Shown piece after piece: positions 25,353 to 34,446 of a DNA stretch of 64,000 bases. Position 1 is the stretch's first letter; each line of letters starts with the position of its first letter. The translations under genes were made by a program, and so were the position numbers. The DNA lies in the NCBI RefSeq assembly GCF_018967865.2, contig NZ_JAHLZY020000001.1, positions 3,348,001 through 3,412,000 of the forward strand, given 5' to 3'. The notes below the pieces were generated by a model that was not told where the DNA came from, ran no database searches, and saw only the letters and a program-made list of their open reading frames with translations. This DNA is from Hymenobacter siberiensis. Lineage in GTDB: Bacteria > Bacteroidota > Bacteroidia > Cytophagales > Hymenobacteraceae.

Positions 25353-25439
25353 TCCGTTAAAATTCACGCCACCCTGCGCACCGTTTGCGCCGATTACGAA
25401 ACCGCTCAGACCTTACTTGGCTACGCCAGCACTTTGTAG

Positions 25440-26489
25440 ATGGAACCCGAAAACCTCGACCTGACGCCCCTGTTGCCCGCCCCGGCACCCTTCGAACTGA
25501 CTCCGGCTCCCGAACCGGAAAACGTCTTTGCCCCGCGCACCGACTTCGCCCGCCTCACGGCCCAGACGGTCGCCATTCGCGATGAAATCGGCAAAATCAT
25601 CGTCGGCCAGACCGACTTGTTGGAACTGCTGCTCACCGCCGTACTGGCCGACGGCCACGTATTGCTCGAAGGCGTACCGGGCGTAGCCAAAACCCTAATG
25701 GCCAAGCTACTGGCCCGCACGCTGGCCGTGCCATTCAGCCGCATCCAGTTCACCCCCGATTTGATGCCTTCCGACGTGCTCGGCACCTCGGTGTTCCGGC
25801 AGAACAAGGCCGATTTCGAGTTTCGCCCCGGTCCCATTTTCGCCAGCGTAGTGCTGATTGACGAAATCAACCGCGCGCCCGCTAAGACGCAATCCGCTCT
25901 GTTTGAGGTGATGGAGGAGCGTACCGTGACACAGGACGGCACCACCTACGCCATGCAGGAGCCCTTCCTGGTGCTGGCCACCCAAAACCCCATCGAGCAG
26001 GAAGGCACTTACCGCCTGCCCGAAGCCCAACTCGACCGCTTCCTCTTCAAGCTGCACGTGGACTACCCCACGCTGGCCGAAGAAGTGCAGATTCTGACCG
26101 GCCACCACGGCGGCCAGGGCAGCACCAACCTGGAGGCCGTGCAGCCAATCCTCTCGGCCGCCGACCTGGCCCAGCTGCGCCAGCAAGTGCGCCAGCAGCG
26201 CGTGGAGGCCAATATTCTGGAGTACATCGCCAAACTAGTGGGCCAGACGCGGGCGCACAAGTCGCTGTACCTGGGTGCCTCGCCCCGCGCTTCGCTGGCC
26301 CTGCTCAACGGCGCGAAAGCCCTGGCCGCCCTGCGCGGCCGCGACTTTGTGACGCCCGAAGACGTGCAGTTTCTGGCCCCCAGCGTGTTGCGCCACCGCA
26401 TCATGCTCACGCCCGAGCGCGAGATGGAAGGCGGCACGCCCGATGAAGTGGTGAAGCAGATTATCCAGAGCGTGGAAGTTCCACGGTAG
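25440..26489 (+). CDS. MoxR family AAA+ ATPase
   Basis: 349 aa. A Pro-rich N-terminal extension of about 40 residues precedes the AAA+ core. Walker A is GVPGVAKT (residues 78-85) and Walker B is VVLIDEINRA (137-146). Also present are the MoxR signature FTPDLMPSDVLG, sensor 1 in LATQNPIEQEGTY, and LDRFLFK. The C-terminal lid carries the LGASPRASLALL sensor-2 segment. MoxR ATPases act as chaperone-like remodellers, usually paired with a VWA or DUF58 protein; here DUF58 follows after an inserted NADAR gene. The start at 25440 leaves an 87-base spacer after the small ORF. Confidence 0.95.
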   Translation: MEPENLDLTPLLPAPAPFELTPAPEPENVFAPRTDFARLTAQTVAIRDEIGKIIVGQTDLLELLLTAVLADGHVLLEGVPGVAKTLMAKLLARTLAVPFSRIQFTPDLMPSDVLGTSVFRQNKADFEFRPGPIFASVVLIDEINRAPAKTQSALFEVMEERTVTQDGTTYAMQEPFLVLATQNPIEQEGTYRLPEAQLDRFLFKLHVDYPTLAEEVQILTGHHGGQGSTNLEAVQPILSAADLAQLRQQVRQQRVEANILEYIAKLVGQTRAHKSLYLGASPRASLALLNGAKALAALRGRDFVTPEDVQFLAPSVLRHRIMLTPEREMEGGTPDEVVKQIIQSVEVPR

Positions 26490-26496
26490 GTGCATC

Positions 26497-26535
26497 TGTC
26501 ATTGCAAGGCCGTAGGCCGTGGCAATCCTTCCTCT
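26497..26535. repeat. Candidate remnant of a dispersed intergenic repeat
   Basis: TGTCATTGCAAGGCC, then GTAGGCCGTGGCAATCC, then TTCCTCTC. ATTGC pairs with GCAAT around a GGCC-containing middle. From memory, GTCATTGCGAGGC...GCAATCC repeats are common between genes in Bacteroidota. It lies between the MoxR stop and the NADAR start. Confidence 0.4.
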
Positions 26536-26585
26536 CGATGCGACCATCCTTGAGATTTGACCAAACGCTTAAAATATCCTTTGCG

Positions 26586-27137
26586 ATGACTTACTCTACC
26601 GAGTGGCTGCTTAACCAGCTGGAGCAGGATGCCCGAGTCAAGTACCTGTTTTTCTGGGGCAACCAGCCCAGTAAGGACGACACCATCACCAAAGCCTGCC
26701 TGAGCCAATGGTGGCTGGCCGATTTTGTGGTGGCCGGCATCACCTACCGCTCAACCGAGCATTGGATGATGGCCGAAAAGGCGCGGCTGTTTAATGATGA
26801 CAACATACTAGCCGAAATTCTGGCCGCCAAAAGCCCGGCCGAAGCCAAGAAGCTGGGCCGTGAAATTCAGGATTTCGAGCCCGAAACATGGGAAGCGCAC
26901 AAGGTTGAAATCGTGCTGGCCGGCAACCTGCACAAGTTTGGGCAGCATCCGAATCTGGCGAAATTCTTACTCTCCACCAACGACCGTGTGCTGGTTGAAG
27001 CCAGCCCGGTGGATAATATCTGGGGCATCGGGCTGTCGGCCGACGCCGCCGATGCCAAAAACCCCGCCCGCTGGCAAGGCCCTAATCTGCTGGGCTTTGC
27101 ACTTATGGAAGTCCGGGACCAACTGCGTAACTCATGA
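26586..27137 (+). CDS. NADAR (YbiA-like) family N-glycosidase-fold protein
   Basis: 183 aa from ATG 26586; the longer frame from 26490 reads through a repeat remnant and is rejected. Family features in order: LFFWGNQP, CLSQWWLADFVVAG, YRSTEHWMMAEKARLF, KKLGREIQDFE, a KFGQHPNLAKFLL helix, LVEASPVDNIWGIGL, and NLLGFALMEVRDQL. NADAR proteins include YbiA, linked to riboflavin-intermediate hydrolysis, and proteins that remove ADP-ribose from guanine in DarT-type systems. There is no toxin gene next to it. Its last bases overlap the DUF58 start (ATGA), so it is co-translated in the middle of a MoxR operon, an unusual place for this family. Confidence 0.9.
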   Translation: MTYSTEWLLNQLEQDARVKYLFFWGNQPSKDDTITKACLSQWWLADFVVAGITYRSTEHWMMAEKARLFNDDNILAEILAAKSPAEAKKLGREIQDFEPETWEAHKVEIVLAGNLHKFGQHPNLAKFLLSTNDRVLVEASPVDNIWGIGLSADAADAKNPARWQGPNLLGFALMEVRDQLRNS

Positions 27138-28483
27138 GCCTTTTTCTTACGTCGCGCTTCTTTCAAACCCTGGCGGCCCTCACGGCCGGCTTCACAGCGG
27201 CCTTCTTCCTGCCCTGGCTGCTGGGGCCGATGAAAATCGCCCTCGGCCTCTTCGTGGTGCTGGCGCTGCTTGATGCGCTATTGCTTTACGCGCCCGCCAG
27301 GGGCCAGACCGCGCCGGTATTTGGGCGGCGGGTGCTGGGCGATAAGCTGGCCAACGGCTCGGACAACGACGTGCAGATTTACCTCGAAAACCGCTACCGC
27401 TTTGCCATCCAAACCGAGACGATTGACGAGATTCCGCACCAGTTTCAGCGGCGCGACGTGCTGTTTAAAACGGCCATCCGGCCCGGCGAAACCCAGATTA
27501 TCGACTACCAGCTGCGGCCCACCAAGCGCGGCGAATACGCGTTTGGGGCGCTGAATATTTACGCGGCCTCACCGCTGGGGCTGGTGCGGCGGCGGTTCCG
27601 CTACGCGCAGGGCAAGGTGGTGCCCGTGTATCCCTCCTTCCTGCAAATGCGGCAGTACGAGTTGCTGGCCATCCACAACCGCCTCACGGAGGTGGGCGTG
27701 AAGCGCATCCGGCGGGTGGGCCACAGCATGGAGTTTGAGCAAATCCGGCCCTACGTGCCCGGCGACGACCCACGCAGCATGAACTGGAAAGCCACTGCCC
27801 GCCGCGCCGGCACCGGCGCCGCTGATGCACTGGTAGTAAATCACTTCCAGGACGAGCGCGCCCAGCAAGTATACTGCCTCATTGACAAAGGCCGGGTGAT
27901 GCGAATGCCGTTCGACGGCCTGAGTCTGCTCGACTATGCCATTAATGCTACGCTGGTAGTCAGCAACATTGCCCTGCTCAAGCACGACAAGGCCGGCCTG
28001 CTCACCTTCTCGAACCGCCCTGGAGCCGCCTTGGCCGCCGACCGCCGCCCCGGCCACCTGCTGAAGCTGCTCGAAATCCTCTACCGCCAGAAAACCAAGT
28101 ACCTCGAAACCGATTTCGAGCTGCTGTACGCCACGGTGCGGGCGCGCATCAAGCAACGCAGCCTGCTCATTCTGTTTACCAATTTCGAGACGCTGCACGG
28201 CATGCAGCGCCAGCTGCCCTACCTGCGCCGACTGGCCAAAGACCACTTGCTGCTGGTGGTGTTCTTCGAAAACACCGAGCTGCGCGCCTTCCTCGAAACC
28301 CCGGCCGCCACTGCGGAGGACGTTTACAACCAGACCATCGCCGAGAAATTTGCCCAGGAGAAGCGCCAGATTGTGCTCGAATTGCAGCGCTATGGCATCT
28401 ATTCGCTGCTCACCGCGCCCAAGGATTTGACGGCGAACACCATCAATAAATACCTGGAATTCAAAGCCCGGGGACTGATATAG
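27134..28483 (+). CDS. DUF58 domain-containing protein
   Basis: 449 aa. Two hydrophobic segments near the N-terminus (LAALTAGFTAAFFLPWLL and GLFVVLALLDALLLY) anchor it. The DUF58 core is clear: a GVKRIRRVGHSMEFEQIRPY segment followed by VPGDDPRSMNWKATARR. A downstream VWA-like region (VYCLIDKGRVM, LLDYAINATLVVSNIALL) has a degenerate metal site. DUF58 proteins partner MoxR ATPases and are probably remodelled by or recruit clients to them at the membrane. Translation is coupled to the NADAR gene by a 4-base overlap. It ends the operon, facing a convergent gene 9 bases away. Confidence 0.93.
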   Translation: MSLFLTSRFFQTLAALTAGFTAAFFLPWLLGPMKIALGLFVVLALLDALLLYAPARGQTAPVFGRRVLGDKLANGSDNDVQIYLENRYRFAIQTETIDEIPHQFQRRDVLFKTAIRPGETQIIDYQLRPTKRGEYAFGALNIYAASPLGLVRRRFRYAQGKVVPVYPSFLQMRQYELLAIHNRLTEVGVKRIRRVGHSMEFEQIRPYVPGDDPRSMNWKATARRAGTGAADALVVNHFQDERAQQVYCLIDKGRVMRMPFDGLSLLDYAINATLVVSNIALLKHDKAGLLTFSNRPGAALAADRRPGHLLKLLEILYRQKTKYLETDFELLYATVRARIKQRSLLILFTNFETLHGMQRQLPYLRRLAKDHLLLVVFFENTELRAFLETPAATAEDVYNQTIAEKFAQEKRQIVLELQRYGIYSLLTAPKDLTANTINKYLEFKARGLI

Positions 28484-28492
28484 ACCCGCGGC

Positions 28493-30292
28493 CTAATCAT
28501 CGAAACCGGTAAGCTGAGCATCATCGAACCGCACGGTGGCCTGCCCATAATGCAGAAACACCACCGCGATGTGGTCGAACTCGTCTCGCGGGGCTTTGAT
28601 GTAGAAATGCAGCTCCTGTGGCCAGTTGGGTTGCAGGGCGCGCTGGAACTGCACCGTGCGCTCACGGACAATGCGCGAGCCCTGGCAAAACCGCACCACA
28701 AACTGCGTCATTTTGCCTTCCGGCTGTTCGCCCTCGGTGCTGCTGGCCAACGCGCTGCCCTGCAACCACTTAAACTGCCCAGACCGGGCCGCAATCGTGT
28801 ATTCGGAGCTGTGCGGGTGGTCATTATCGAGCAGCAGCGAGCATTTACCTTTCAGCGCCGGCTGTCCGCAGGCGCCGTCGTCGCTGGTTTCAAAGTCCTG
28901 CTGCCAAAGCAGCCGGGAGTTGCGCGGCGTGCCCGTGAAATCGTAGTCCGTATCGAGTAGCAGCCGGGCCTCGGCCGGCACGGTGTTGTGCCCGAGTATG
29001 CGCCACCAGTACGCGCGCGACATTTGCCCCACCACCAGCATGCCGCCATGAGCCTGGTAAGTCAGCCAGAGATTGTAGTAGCAAGTAAAAGCGGCAAACC
29101 CGATGTAGGCCAGCAGCCACGGCCGCCGCGTCAGCAGCCAGCAATGGGCCGCCGCAAAGGGCCAGGCCAGTACGGCGTAGCTCTGCACCATGGCCCGCTG
29201 GCCCAGCGAGCCGCCATACAGCCATTCGTCCCAGGCGAAGGTGACGTATATAAACAGCGCGATAAGTACCAGCATGGGCCAGAACGCGGCCGCCTGCTGC
29301 CGTCGCAGCGCCCAAAACCCCACCAAAGCCACCACCAGTATGGGAGAATACACCAACCAGCCACTCTTGAAGCTGAAAAGACCCAGCAACAGGTGCGGAT
29401 GAAACCAGCTAAAGCCCTGGCCCTGGTAGCTATACACCACCCAATCGCCGCTCACGTAGTGCCAGTACAGCGGCTGAATGCTGAGCACGGCCCCGCCCAC
29501 CAACCCCGCTGCCAGCAGCAGCCCCGCGTGCTGCCGCCAGAACGCCAGCCGCTCGCGCACCACCGGCCAGGCGGGGCGCAGGCCCCACAGCAGCGGAATC
29601 AGACTAGCCAGGATTTCGCTGGGACGCGTGAGGACCATAATGCCCACCGTGGCCCCAATGGCTAGGGCCCGTCCCAGAGTGGGCCGCTCGTAGAAATCCG
29701 GCGTGAGCAACAGCAGCACCGCGTACCAGGTAAACAGCCAGTTATGCGTCATGGCTCCGCCCAGGGCCGTGTAGTTCAGGTAATTGGTTCCCAGCACGAT
29801 GGCCAGCAGCGTGAGGGCCGTGGGCCACTCGCCGAAGCGCGGCAGCAGCGCCCGCCGCACCAGCGCCAGCCCCACTGCCACCAGCAGGCTGGCCAGCAGC
29901 AGGGCAATTTGGTAAGGCGGCGAAAATCCATCGGCGGGGTAGCCCAGCGGCGCGGCCAGCGCGTGCGCCACCAGGAAAAAAGGCAGGTATTGCACGGCCA
30001 TGCCCGCCGAATATTTCATGACGTAATGCCCGCTGCCCGGATGCTGAAAGGCCTGCTGAAAGTCGGGGGTGGGCGCGTAGTCGTGCAGCATTTGCTCGTG
30101 AAAACGAAGCTCTTTCAGGTCGTGATGAATGAAAATGGCGGGTAGGTAGAGGTAGTAGCCCGACACGTCCCACGCTATTACCCGGACGGGGCCACGGTCA
30201 CTGGAGCCGGGCACGAGGTGGTTTCCCACCAGCCCCACGCTCACAATGAAAAGGCTGCAAAACAGCCACGCCAGCCAGGAAGGTGATTTCAT
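28493..30292 (-). CDS. Large polytopic membrane protein, GT-C-like
   Basis: 599 aa from ATG 30292; an upstream in-frame start at 30424 would overlap the divergent hexosaminidase gene and adds a non-membrane extension. The first helix is WLAWLFCSLFIVSVGLVGNH, followed by WDVSGYYLYLP, whose Asp in the first periplasmic loop recalls the GT-C glycosyltransferase layout. About ten more helices follow, including RALAIGATVGIMVLTRPSE. The C-terminal 150 residues are a soluble, probably beta-sandwich domain. It may transfer a sugar from a lipid carrier, but no catalytic motif is decisive. It converges with the DUF58 gene. Confidence 0.78.
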   Translation of the reverse strand: MKSPSWLAWLFCSLFIVSVGLVGNHLVPGSSDRGPVRVIAWDVSGYYLYLPAIFIHHDLKELRFHEQMLHDYAPTPDFQQAFQHPGSGHYVMKYSAGMAVQYLPFFLVAHALAAPLGYPADGFSPPYQIALLLASLLVAVGLALVRRALLPRFGEWPTALTLLAIVLGTNYLNYTALGGAMTHNWLFTWYAVLLLLTPDFYERPTLGRALAIGATVGIMVLTRPSEILASLIPLLWGLRPAWPVVRERLAFWRQHAGLLLAAGLVGGAVLSIQPLYWHYVSGDWVVYSYQGQGFSWFHPHLLLGLFSFKSGWLVYSPILVVALVGFWALRRQQAAAFWPMLVLIALFIYVTFAWDEWLYGGSLGQRAMVQSYAVLAWPFAAAHCWLLTRRPWLLAYIGFAAFTCYYNLWLTYQAHGGMLVVGQMSRAYWWRILGHNTVPAEARLLLDTDYDFTGTPRNSRLLWQQDFETSDDGACGQPALKGKCSLLLDNDHPHSSEYTIAARSGQFKWLQGSALASSTEGEQPEGKMTQFVVRFCQGSRIVRERTVQFQRALQPNWPQELHFYIKAPRDEFDHIAVVFLHYGQATVRFDDAQLTGFDD

Positions 30293-30373
30293 AAAAGGGC
30301 AAATCGGTCTAATCTTCGGCAAATTGGGAAGAAATGGCCGTTCCAGAATGGGCGAACCCCGTACTTTGTCGAA

Positions 30374-32413
30374 ATGATGAGATTCTGGAGTTGTCTTGGT
30401 GCCTTGCTGGCACTTTTTAGCCATATTTCGCGGGCCCAGTCCCGCCCCAGCCTCCTGCCCCTACCGGCCGAGATGCACTGGGGCCAGGGCCGCCTGAACC
30501 TGAGAACACCGCTAAAATTGCAGCTCAATACCTCGCCCGACCCGGCGGTAGCGGCGGCGGCCCGCCGCATGCTGGCCCGGCTGCAAGGCCCGGCCGAACC
30601 AGCCAAAGGGCCGGTGCTGCAAATCCGCTACGGCCGCACGGGCCTGCCCGAGAAGCTTGATGAAGAGCGGTATAGCCTGCGCGTGACCCCGGTGGGCGTA
30701 AGCATCGACGCCCCCACCAGCCTGGGTGTGCTGCGGGCACTGGCCACGCTGGAGCAGCTGCCCATTACCGAGAAAAAGCAGCGCTACCTGCCCGAAGTAG
30801 ATATTCAGGACCAGCCACGCTTTGCCTGGCGCGGCCTGCTGATTGACGCGGCGCGGCACTTCATGCCGGTGGCCGTCATCAAGCGCAACCTCGACGGCAT
30901 GGCCGCCGTTAAGCTAAACGTGCTGCACTGGCATCTCACGGACGACCAGGGCTTTCGCATCGAGAGCAAAGTTTTTCCGCGCCTGCAGACCGTGGGGAGT
31001 ACCGACGGGCTGTACTACACCCAGGCCGAGGTGCGCGAGGTGGTGGCCTACGCGGCAGCGCGGGGCATCCGGGTGGTGCCGGAGCTCGACATGCCCAGCC
31101 ACACCACCAGCTGGATTGTGGCCTACCCGCGCCTGGCCTCCAACGACTCGGTTTATGCCCCTTACCAGAAGTGGCGCACCACCAACGTGGCCATCGACCC
31201 CACCCGCGAAACCACCTATACCTTCCTCGATTCGCTGCTGACCGAGATGACGGGCCTCTTTCCGGACCCCTACTTCCACGCCGGCGGCGACGAGAACGAT
31301 GGCCGCAACTGGCGGCGTACCCCGCACATCGTGGCGTACATGAAGGCGAACAAAATGGTGAAGGACGACGGCAAAACCGTGGACAAGCATCAGCTGCAAA
31401 CCTATTTCAACCGCCGGGTGCTGGCCCTGCTGCAACAGCGCGGCAAAACCATGATTGGCTGGGATGAAATCCTGGGGCCCGACTTGCCCAAAGAAGTCGT
31501 CATCCAGAGCTGGCGCGGCAAAAAAGGCCTGAGCGATGCCGCCAGGCTGGGCCATCCAGTGCTGCTTTCAAACGGCTATTATCTCGACCTGAACTACAGC
31601 GCGGCCAGCTCCTACCTCACCGACCCGCTGCCGGCCGACACGCCCCTCACGCCCGCCGAGCAGAGGCTGGTGCTGGGCGGCGAGGCCGCCATGTGGGCCG
31701 AATTCGCCGACTCGACGGTGCTCGACTCGCGCATCTGGCCCCGGGCGGCAGCCGTGGCCGAGCGGCTGTGGTCGGCCCAGGCAGCCACCCAGGACGTAGC
31801 CGATATGTACCGCCGGCTCAACCTGCTTTCGCCGCAGCTTGAAACGCTGGGCCTGCGCCACCGCCGCGCGCCCGAGCTGCTGCTCAGGCAAATGGCCGGC
31901 ACTACCAGCATGTTACCGTTGCGCACCCTGGCCGAGGTAATTGAGCCGGTGAAGGAATACAAGCGCCATTTTCAGGGCTATGACTACACCACCGCCAGCG
32001 TTCTGAACCGCCTGGCCGATGCCGCCCCGGCCGAGTCGGAAGTAGCCCGCCAGTTTGCCGTGCTGGTAGATAGCGTGGTGGCTTTCAAGCCCACTTCCCC
32101 CAACTGGCTACCTGCCTCGCTGCGCCAGTTGGCTCGATTACAGACCCAGGCCGTGCGCTGGCAGGCCAACGACATCCTGCTCCAACCCCTGCTGGCCACC
32201 AATCCCAGCCTGACCGAATACGGCCCGCTCTCCACCCGCCTCGCCGCCGTGGCGACGGTGGTGCTGGAGCGCCTCACGCAGCTACAAACCGACCAGTCGC
32301 CCTCGCTGGCCTGGCTGGCCGCCACCCGCGCCACCCTTGATGCCGCGCAGGCCCCCGCCGGCCAGGCCGAGTTGGCCGTGGTGAAGGCGGCCCGCAAGCT
32401 GGCGGGACTGTAG
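30374..32413 (+). CDS. Beta-N-acetylhexosaminidase (GH20)
   Basis: 679 aa with a signal peptide (CLGALLALFSHISRAQ). Residues about 25-130 are the GH20b N-terminal domain. The catalytic TIM barrel starts at RFAWRGLLIDAARHFMPV, contains LHWHLTDDQGFRIE, and has the Asp-Glu catalytic pair D306-E307 in HAGGDEND. IGWDEILGPDLP and GGEAAMWAEF complete the active-site signature. It removes terminal N-acetylhexosamine from chitin, glycoprotein or peptidoglycan fragments in the periplasm or outside. A TACTTTG -7-like element lies at 30362-30368. The start could be either of the two first Met codons (30374 or 30377). No SusCD genes are adjacent. Confidence 0.95.
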   Translation: MMRFWSCLGALLALFSHISRAQSRPSLLPLPAEMHWGQGRLNLRTPLKLQLNTSPDPAVAAAARRMLARLQGPAEPAKGPVLQIRYGRTGLPEKLDEERYSLRVTPVGVSIDAPTSLGVLRALATLEQLPITEKKQRYLPEVDIQDQPRFAWRGLLIDAARHFMPVAVIKRNLDGMAAVKLNVLHWHLTDDQGFRIESKVFPRLQTVGSTDGLYYTQAEVREVVAYAAARGIRVVPELDMPSHTTSWIVAYPRLASNDSVYAPYQKWRTTNVAIDPTRETTYTFLDSLLTEMTGLFPDPYFHAGGDENDGRNWRRTPHIVAYMKANKMVKDDGKTVDKHQLQTYFNRRVLALLQQRGKTMIGWDEILGPDLPKEVVIQSWRGKKGLSDAARLGHPVLLSNGYYLDLNYSAASSYLTDPLPADTPLTPAEQRLVLGGEAAMWAEFADSTVLDSRIWPRAAAVAERLWSAQAATQDVADMYRRLNLLSPQLETLGLRHRRAPELLLRQMAGTTSMLPLRTLAEVIEPVKEYKRHFQGYDYTTASVLNRLADAAPAESEVARQFAVLVDSVVAFKPTSPNWLPASLRQLARLQTQAVRWQANDILLQPLLATNPSLTEYGPLSTRLAAVATVVLERLTQLQTDQSPSLAWLAATRATLDAAQAPAGQAELAVVKAARKLAGL

Positions 32414-32543
32414 AGGCGCGCGCACGGCCGCCAGCTTATTCTTTCACTCACTCTTCGTTTCTCGGCCTTTATGACAACGTTTCGCATCCGGCCCGGCAGT
32501 TTCCGGGAGCTGCGCAGCAAGCTTATTGTTCGCAGTGGCCTGG

Positions 32544-32873
32544 ATGCCCGCCCAAGTGGAGCACCCCGACGAGCTAGCGCAAGCACTGCGCCGCTTTGGG
32601 CCGGTACTGGCTCTGCCCGCGCCTACCTGGTACAAGACCTACGCCTCACTGTTGGGTCTGCCGACGCTGCCCCTGATGTATTTTCTCTACACCAGCCCCA
32701 GCAAAACAGTCACGGCTGGCACGGGGTTGGTGCTGATAGGTGGACTGGGCTACGCGCAATGGGTTATCCGGCGGAGCCAAGATATTGACCGCCTCACCAA
32801 GCGCTATAGCTTGGCAGGGTGGCTGGTAATACTTTCGCTGCTGGCCACCTTGGTTTTCAAACTCAGCATGTAG
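32544..32873 (+). CDS. Small hypothetical membrane protein, N-terminus uncertain
   Basis: 109 aa from ATG 32544. Three hydrophobic stretches are seen: SLLGLPTLPLMYFLY, AGTGLVLIGGLGYAQWVI and LAGWLVILSLLATLVFKL. The frame extends upstream to a TTG at 32526. A plausible alternative beginning, MTTFRIRPGSFRELRSKL from ATG 32471, lies in a different frame and runs out of register at about 32540, so the gene may be frameshifted, with its true start at 32471. The family is not recognised. It follows the hexosaminidase gene by 130 bases and precedes a large membrane-protein gene by 42. Confidence 0.58.
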   Translation: MPAQVEHPDELAQALRRFGPVLALPAPTWYKTYASLLGLPTLPLMYFLYTSPSKTVTAGTGLVLIGGLGYAQWVIRRSQDIDRLTKRYSLAGWLVILSLLATLVFKLSM

Positions 32874-32915
32874 CGGGCCGGGCGGTTACTTTGCGGGCTC
32901 ATTCCTGCCTGCTCC

Positions 32916-34403
32916 TTGAACCGTTCCCGGCTGTACCTGTCATTACTGCGCGTGGGCCTGCTGCTGGCCCTGGCCCCTTTTCTGCTACTCACCTCCTTCA
33001 ACCAGCCGTTTTTCGACGACTTCCGCAACGCCTATTGGATGCGGGAGCACGGCACTTGGGGCGTGCAGCTGTGGCTGTTTCAAACCTGGACCGGCCGCTT
33101 CACCACCACCTTCATCATGACAGTGCTCAACCCCGTGGCCTACGACTGGCTGGCTGGGGTGAAATTGGTGGCGGCCACCGCATTTGTTGCGCAGTGGGCC
33201 AGTCTGGCGCATTTGCTACGAGTGCTGGGGCACACGGCTTTGCGCCGCGCCTGCTCCTGGAGCCAAGCCCTGTGGGCGGCGGGGTTGCTGCTGGCGCTAT
33301 TCTGCAATGCCGCGCCCTCGCCGTTTTCGTTCCTGTACTGGTTCAGCGGCATCGTGGCCTATCAGCTGCCGCTGATGGGGCTATTGAATTTCACGGCCCT
33401 GGCCCTGCGGGCTGGCTGGGGGCCTACCCCGACGCAGTGGCGCAACGCGGGACTGGCCTGCCTTCCCTTAGTGCTGGCCCTCACCGGCAACGAGCTGACG
33501 CTGGTGCAGGCTGTGCCCGTACTCGGGCTGCTGGGCTTCGCGCTGCCCAAAGATGCCCGCCCCAAATTGCTGCTGTGGCTGGCCATCGGATTAGCGGCTG
33601 TCGCGCTGGCGGCGGCGGCTCCCGGCAACTGGGCCCGCGTAGCCGCCATGGCCCCGCCCTCCGACCCTTACCACGCCTACCGCTGGCTGGTACTCGCCCC
33701 CCGCGCTTTGTATTCGATGGTGCTATTTTTAAGCAAGCCGCTGATTGCGCTGAGCGTGCTGGCGGCCGGAGTAGCGGGGCTTCTAATTGGGCGGCAACAA
33801 TTAATTAAAGACCAAGCCGCTAGTGCTCTTTCGCATCGGCAATGGTGGGCGGTGGCATTGGCGTTTGGGCTGCTGAATTTCATTGGTTTCCTGCTCTTCC
33901 GGCACTTAGTAGTAGGTACGCCATTGCCCCGCGCGCAGAACGAGATTCTGCTTGTGCTCCTGCTTTCCACGGCCGGGCTGGGGTGGCTGGTGGGGCAGCA
34001 GCCGCTGCGCTCCGGTGGCGGGGGCAAGGCGCGGCAATGGCAGTTTCGACTGTTGCTTGTACTGCTGTTCATGAGTGCGTTCGGGGCGGGCCATGTGCCC
34101 GAAGCCTGGCGGGAGCTGGTCACCAGCGCTGCCCCGTTCGATGCCCAGATGCAGGCCCGTTTTGCCGCGTTGCGGGCGGCGCACAGCATCGGTACGGTTC
34201 AGGTTACGCTGCCTCCATTACGCCTGCGCTACGGCCGGGTACTGGCGCCACTGCATCAATTCAGCTCGGATATTGAGTTTGATATCGACCTCACGCCGGG
34301 CTGCGCGGGCACGATTAACGGCGTGATGGAGCGCTACTTCGAGGTACCCGACGTGTGCTGCGACGCGGCCGCCCCGCCTCTGCCCGCCCCTCAATCGCCC
34401 TGA
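32916..34403 (+). CDS. Polytopic membrane protein, DUF6056-like
   Basis: 495 aa starting at TTG 32916, because the upstream in-frame TAG (32871-32873) leaves no ATG before the first helix. About ten helices are predicted. Early periplasmic-loop motifs NQPFFDDFRNAYWMREHG and WTGRFTTTFIM, with an Asp-Asp pair followed by a GRF, resemble the DUF6056/GT-C-like family of putative sugar transferases. SPFSFLYWFSGIVAYQLPL and GNELTLVQAVP are further family-like segments. The C-terminal 70 residues are soluble with four Cys (PGCAGT, DVCCD). Function is inferred only; a role in surface glycan synthesis is plausible. Confidence 0.78.
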   Translation: MNRSRLYLSLLRVGLLLALAPFLLLTSFNQPFFDDFRNAYWMREHGTWGVQLWLFQTWTGRFTTTFIMTVLNPVAYDWLAGVKLVAATAFVAQWASLAHLLRVLGHTALRRACSWSQALWAAGLLLALFCNAAPSPFSFLYWFSGIVAYQLPLMGLLNFTALALRAGWGPTPTQWRNAGLACLPLVLALTGNELTLVQAVPVLGLLGFALPKDARPKLLLWLAIGLAAVALAAAAPGNWARVAAMAPPSDPYHAYRWLVLAPRALYSMVLFLSKPLIALSVLAAGVAGLLIGRQQLIKDQAASALSHRQWWAVALAFGLLNFIGFLLFRHLVVGTPLPRAQNEILLVLLLSTAGLGWLVGQQPLRSGGGGKARQWQFRLLLVLLFMSAFGAGHVPEAWRELVTSAAPFDAQMQARFAALRAAHSIGTVQVTLPPLRLRYGRVLAPLHQFSSDIEFDIDLTPGCAGTINGVMERYFEVPDVCCDAAAPPLPAPQSP

Positions 34404-34446
34404 TGCAATAGCGCAGATTAGCCCCGCAGCGGCTAACTTGCTTATT

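Noticed and set aside
26490..26585. N-terminal extension of the NADAR protein
   Set aside because: The extra 32 residues translate a repeat remnant, not family sequence.
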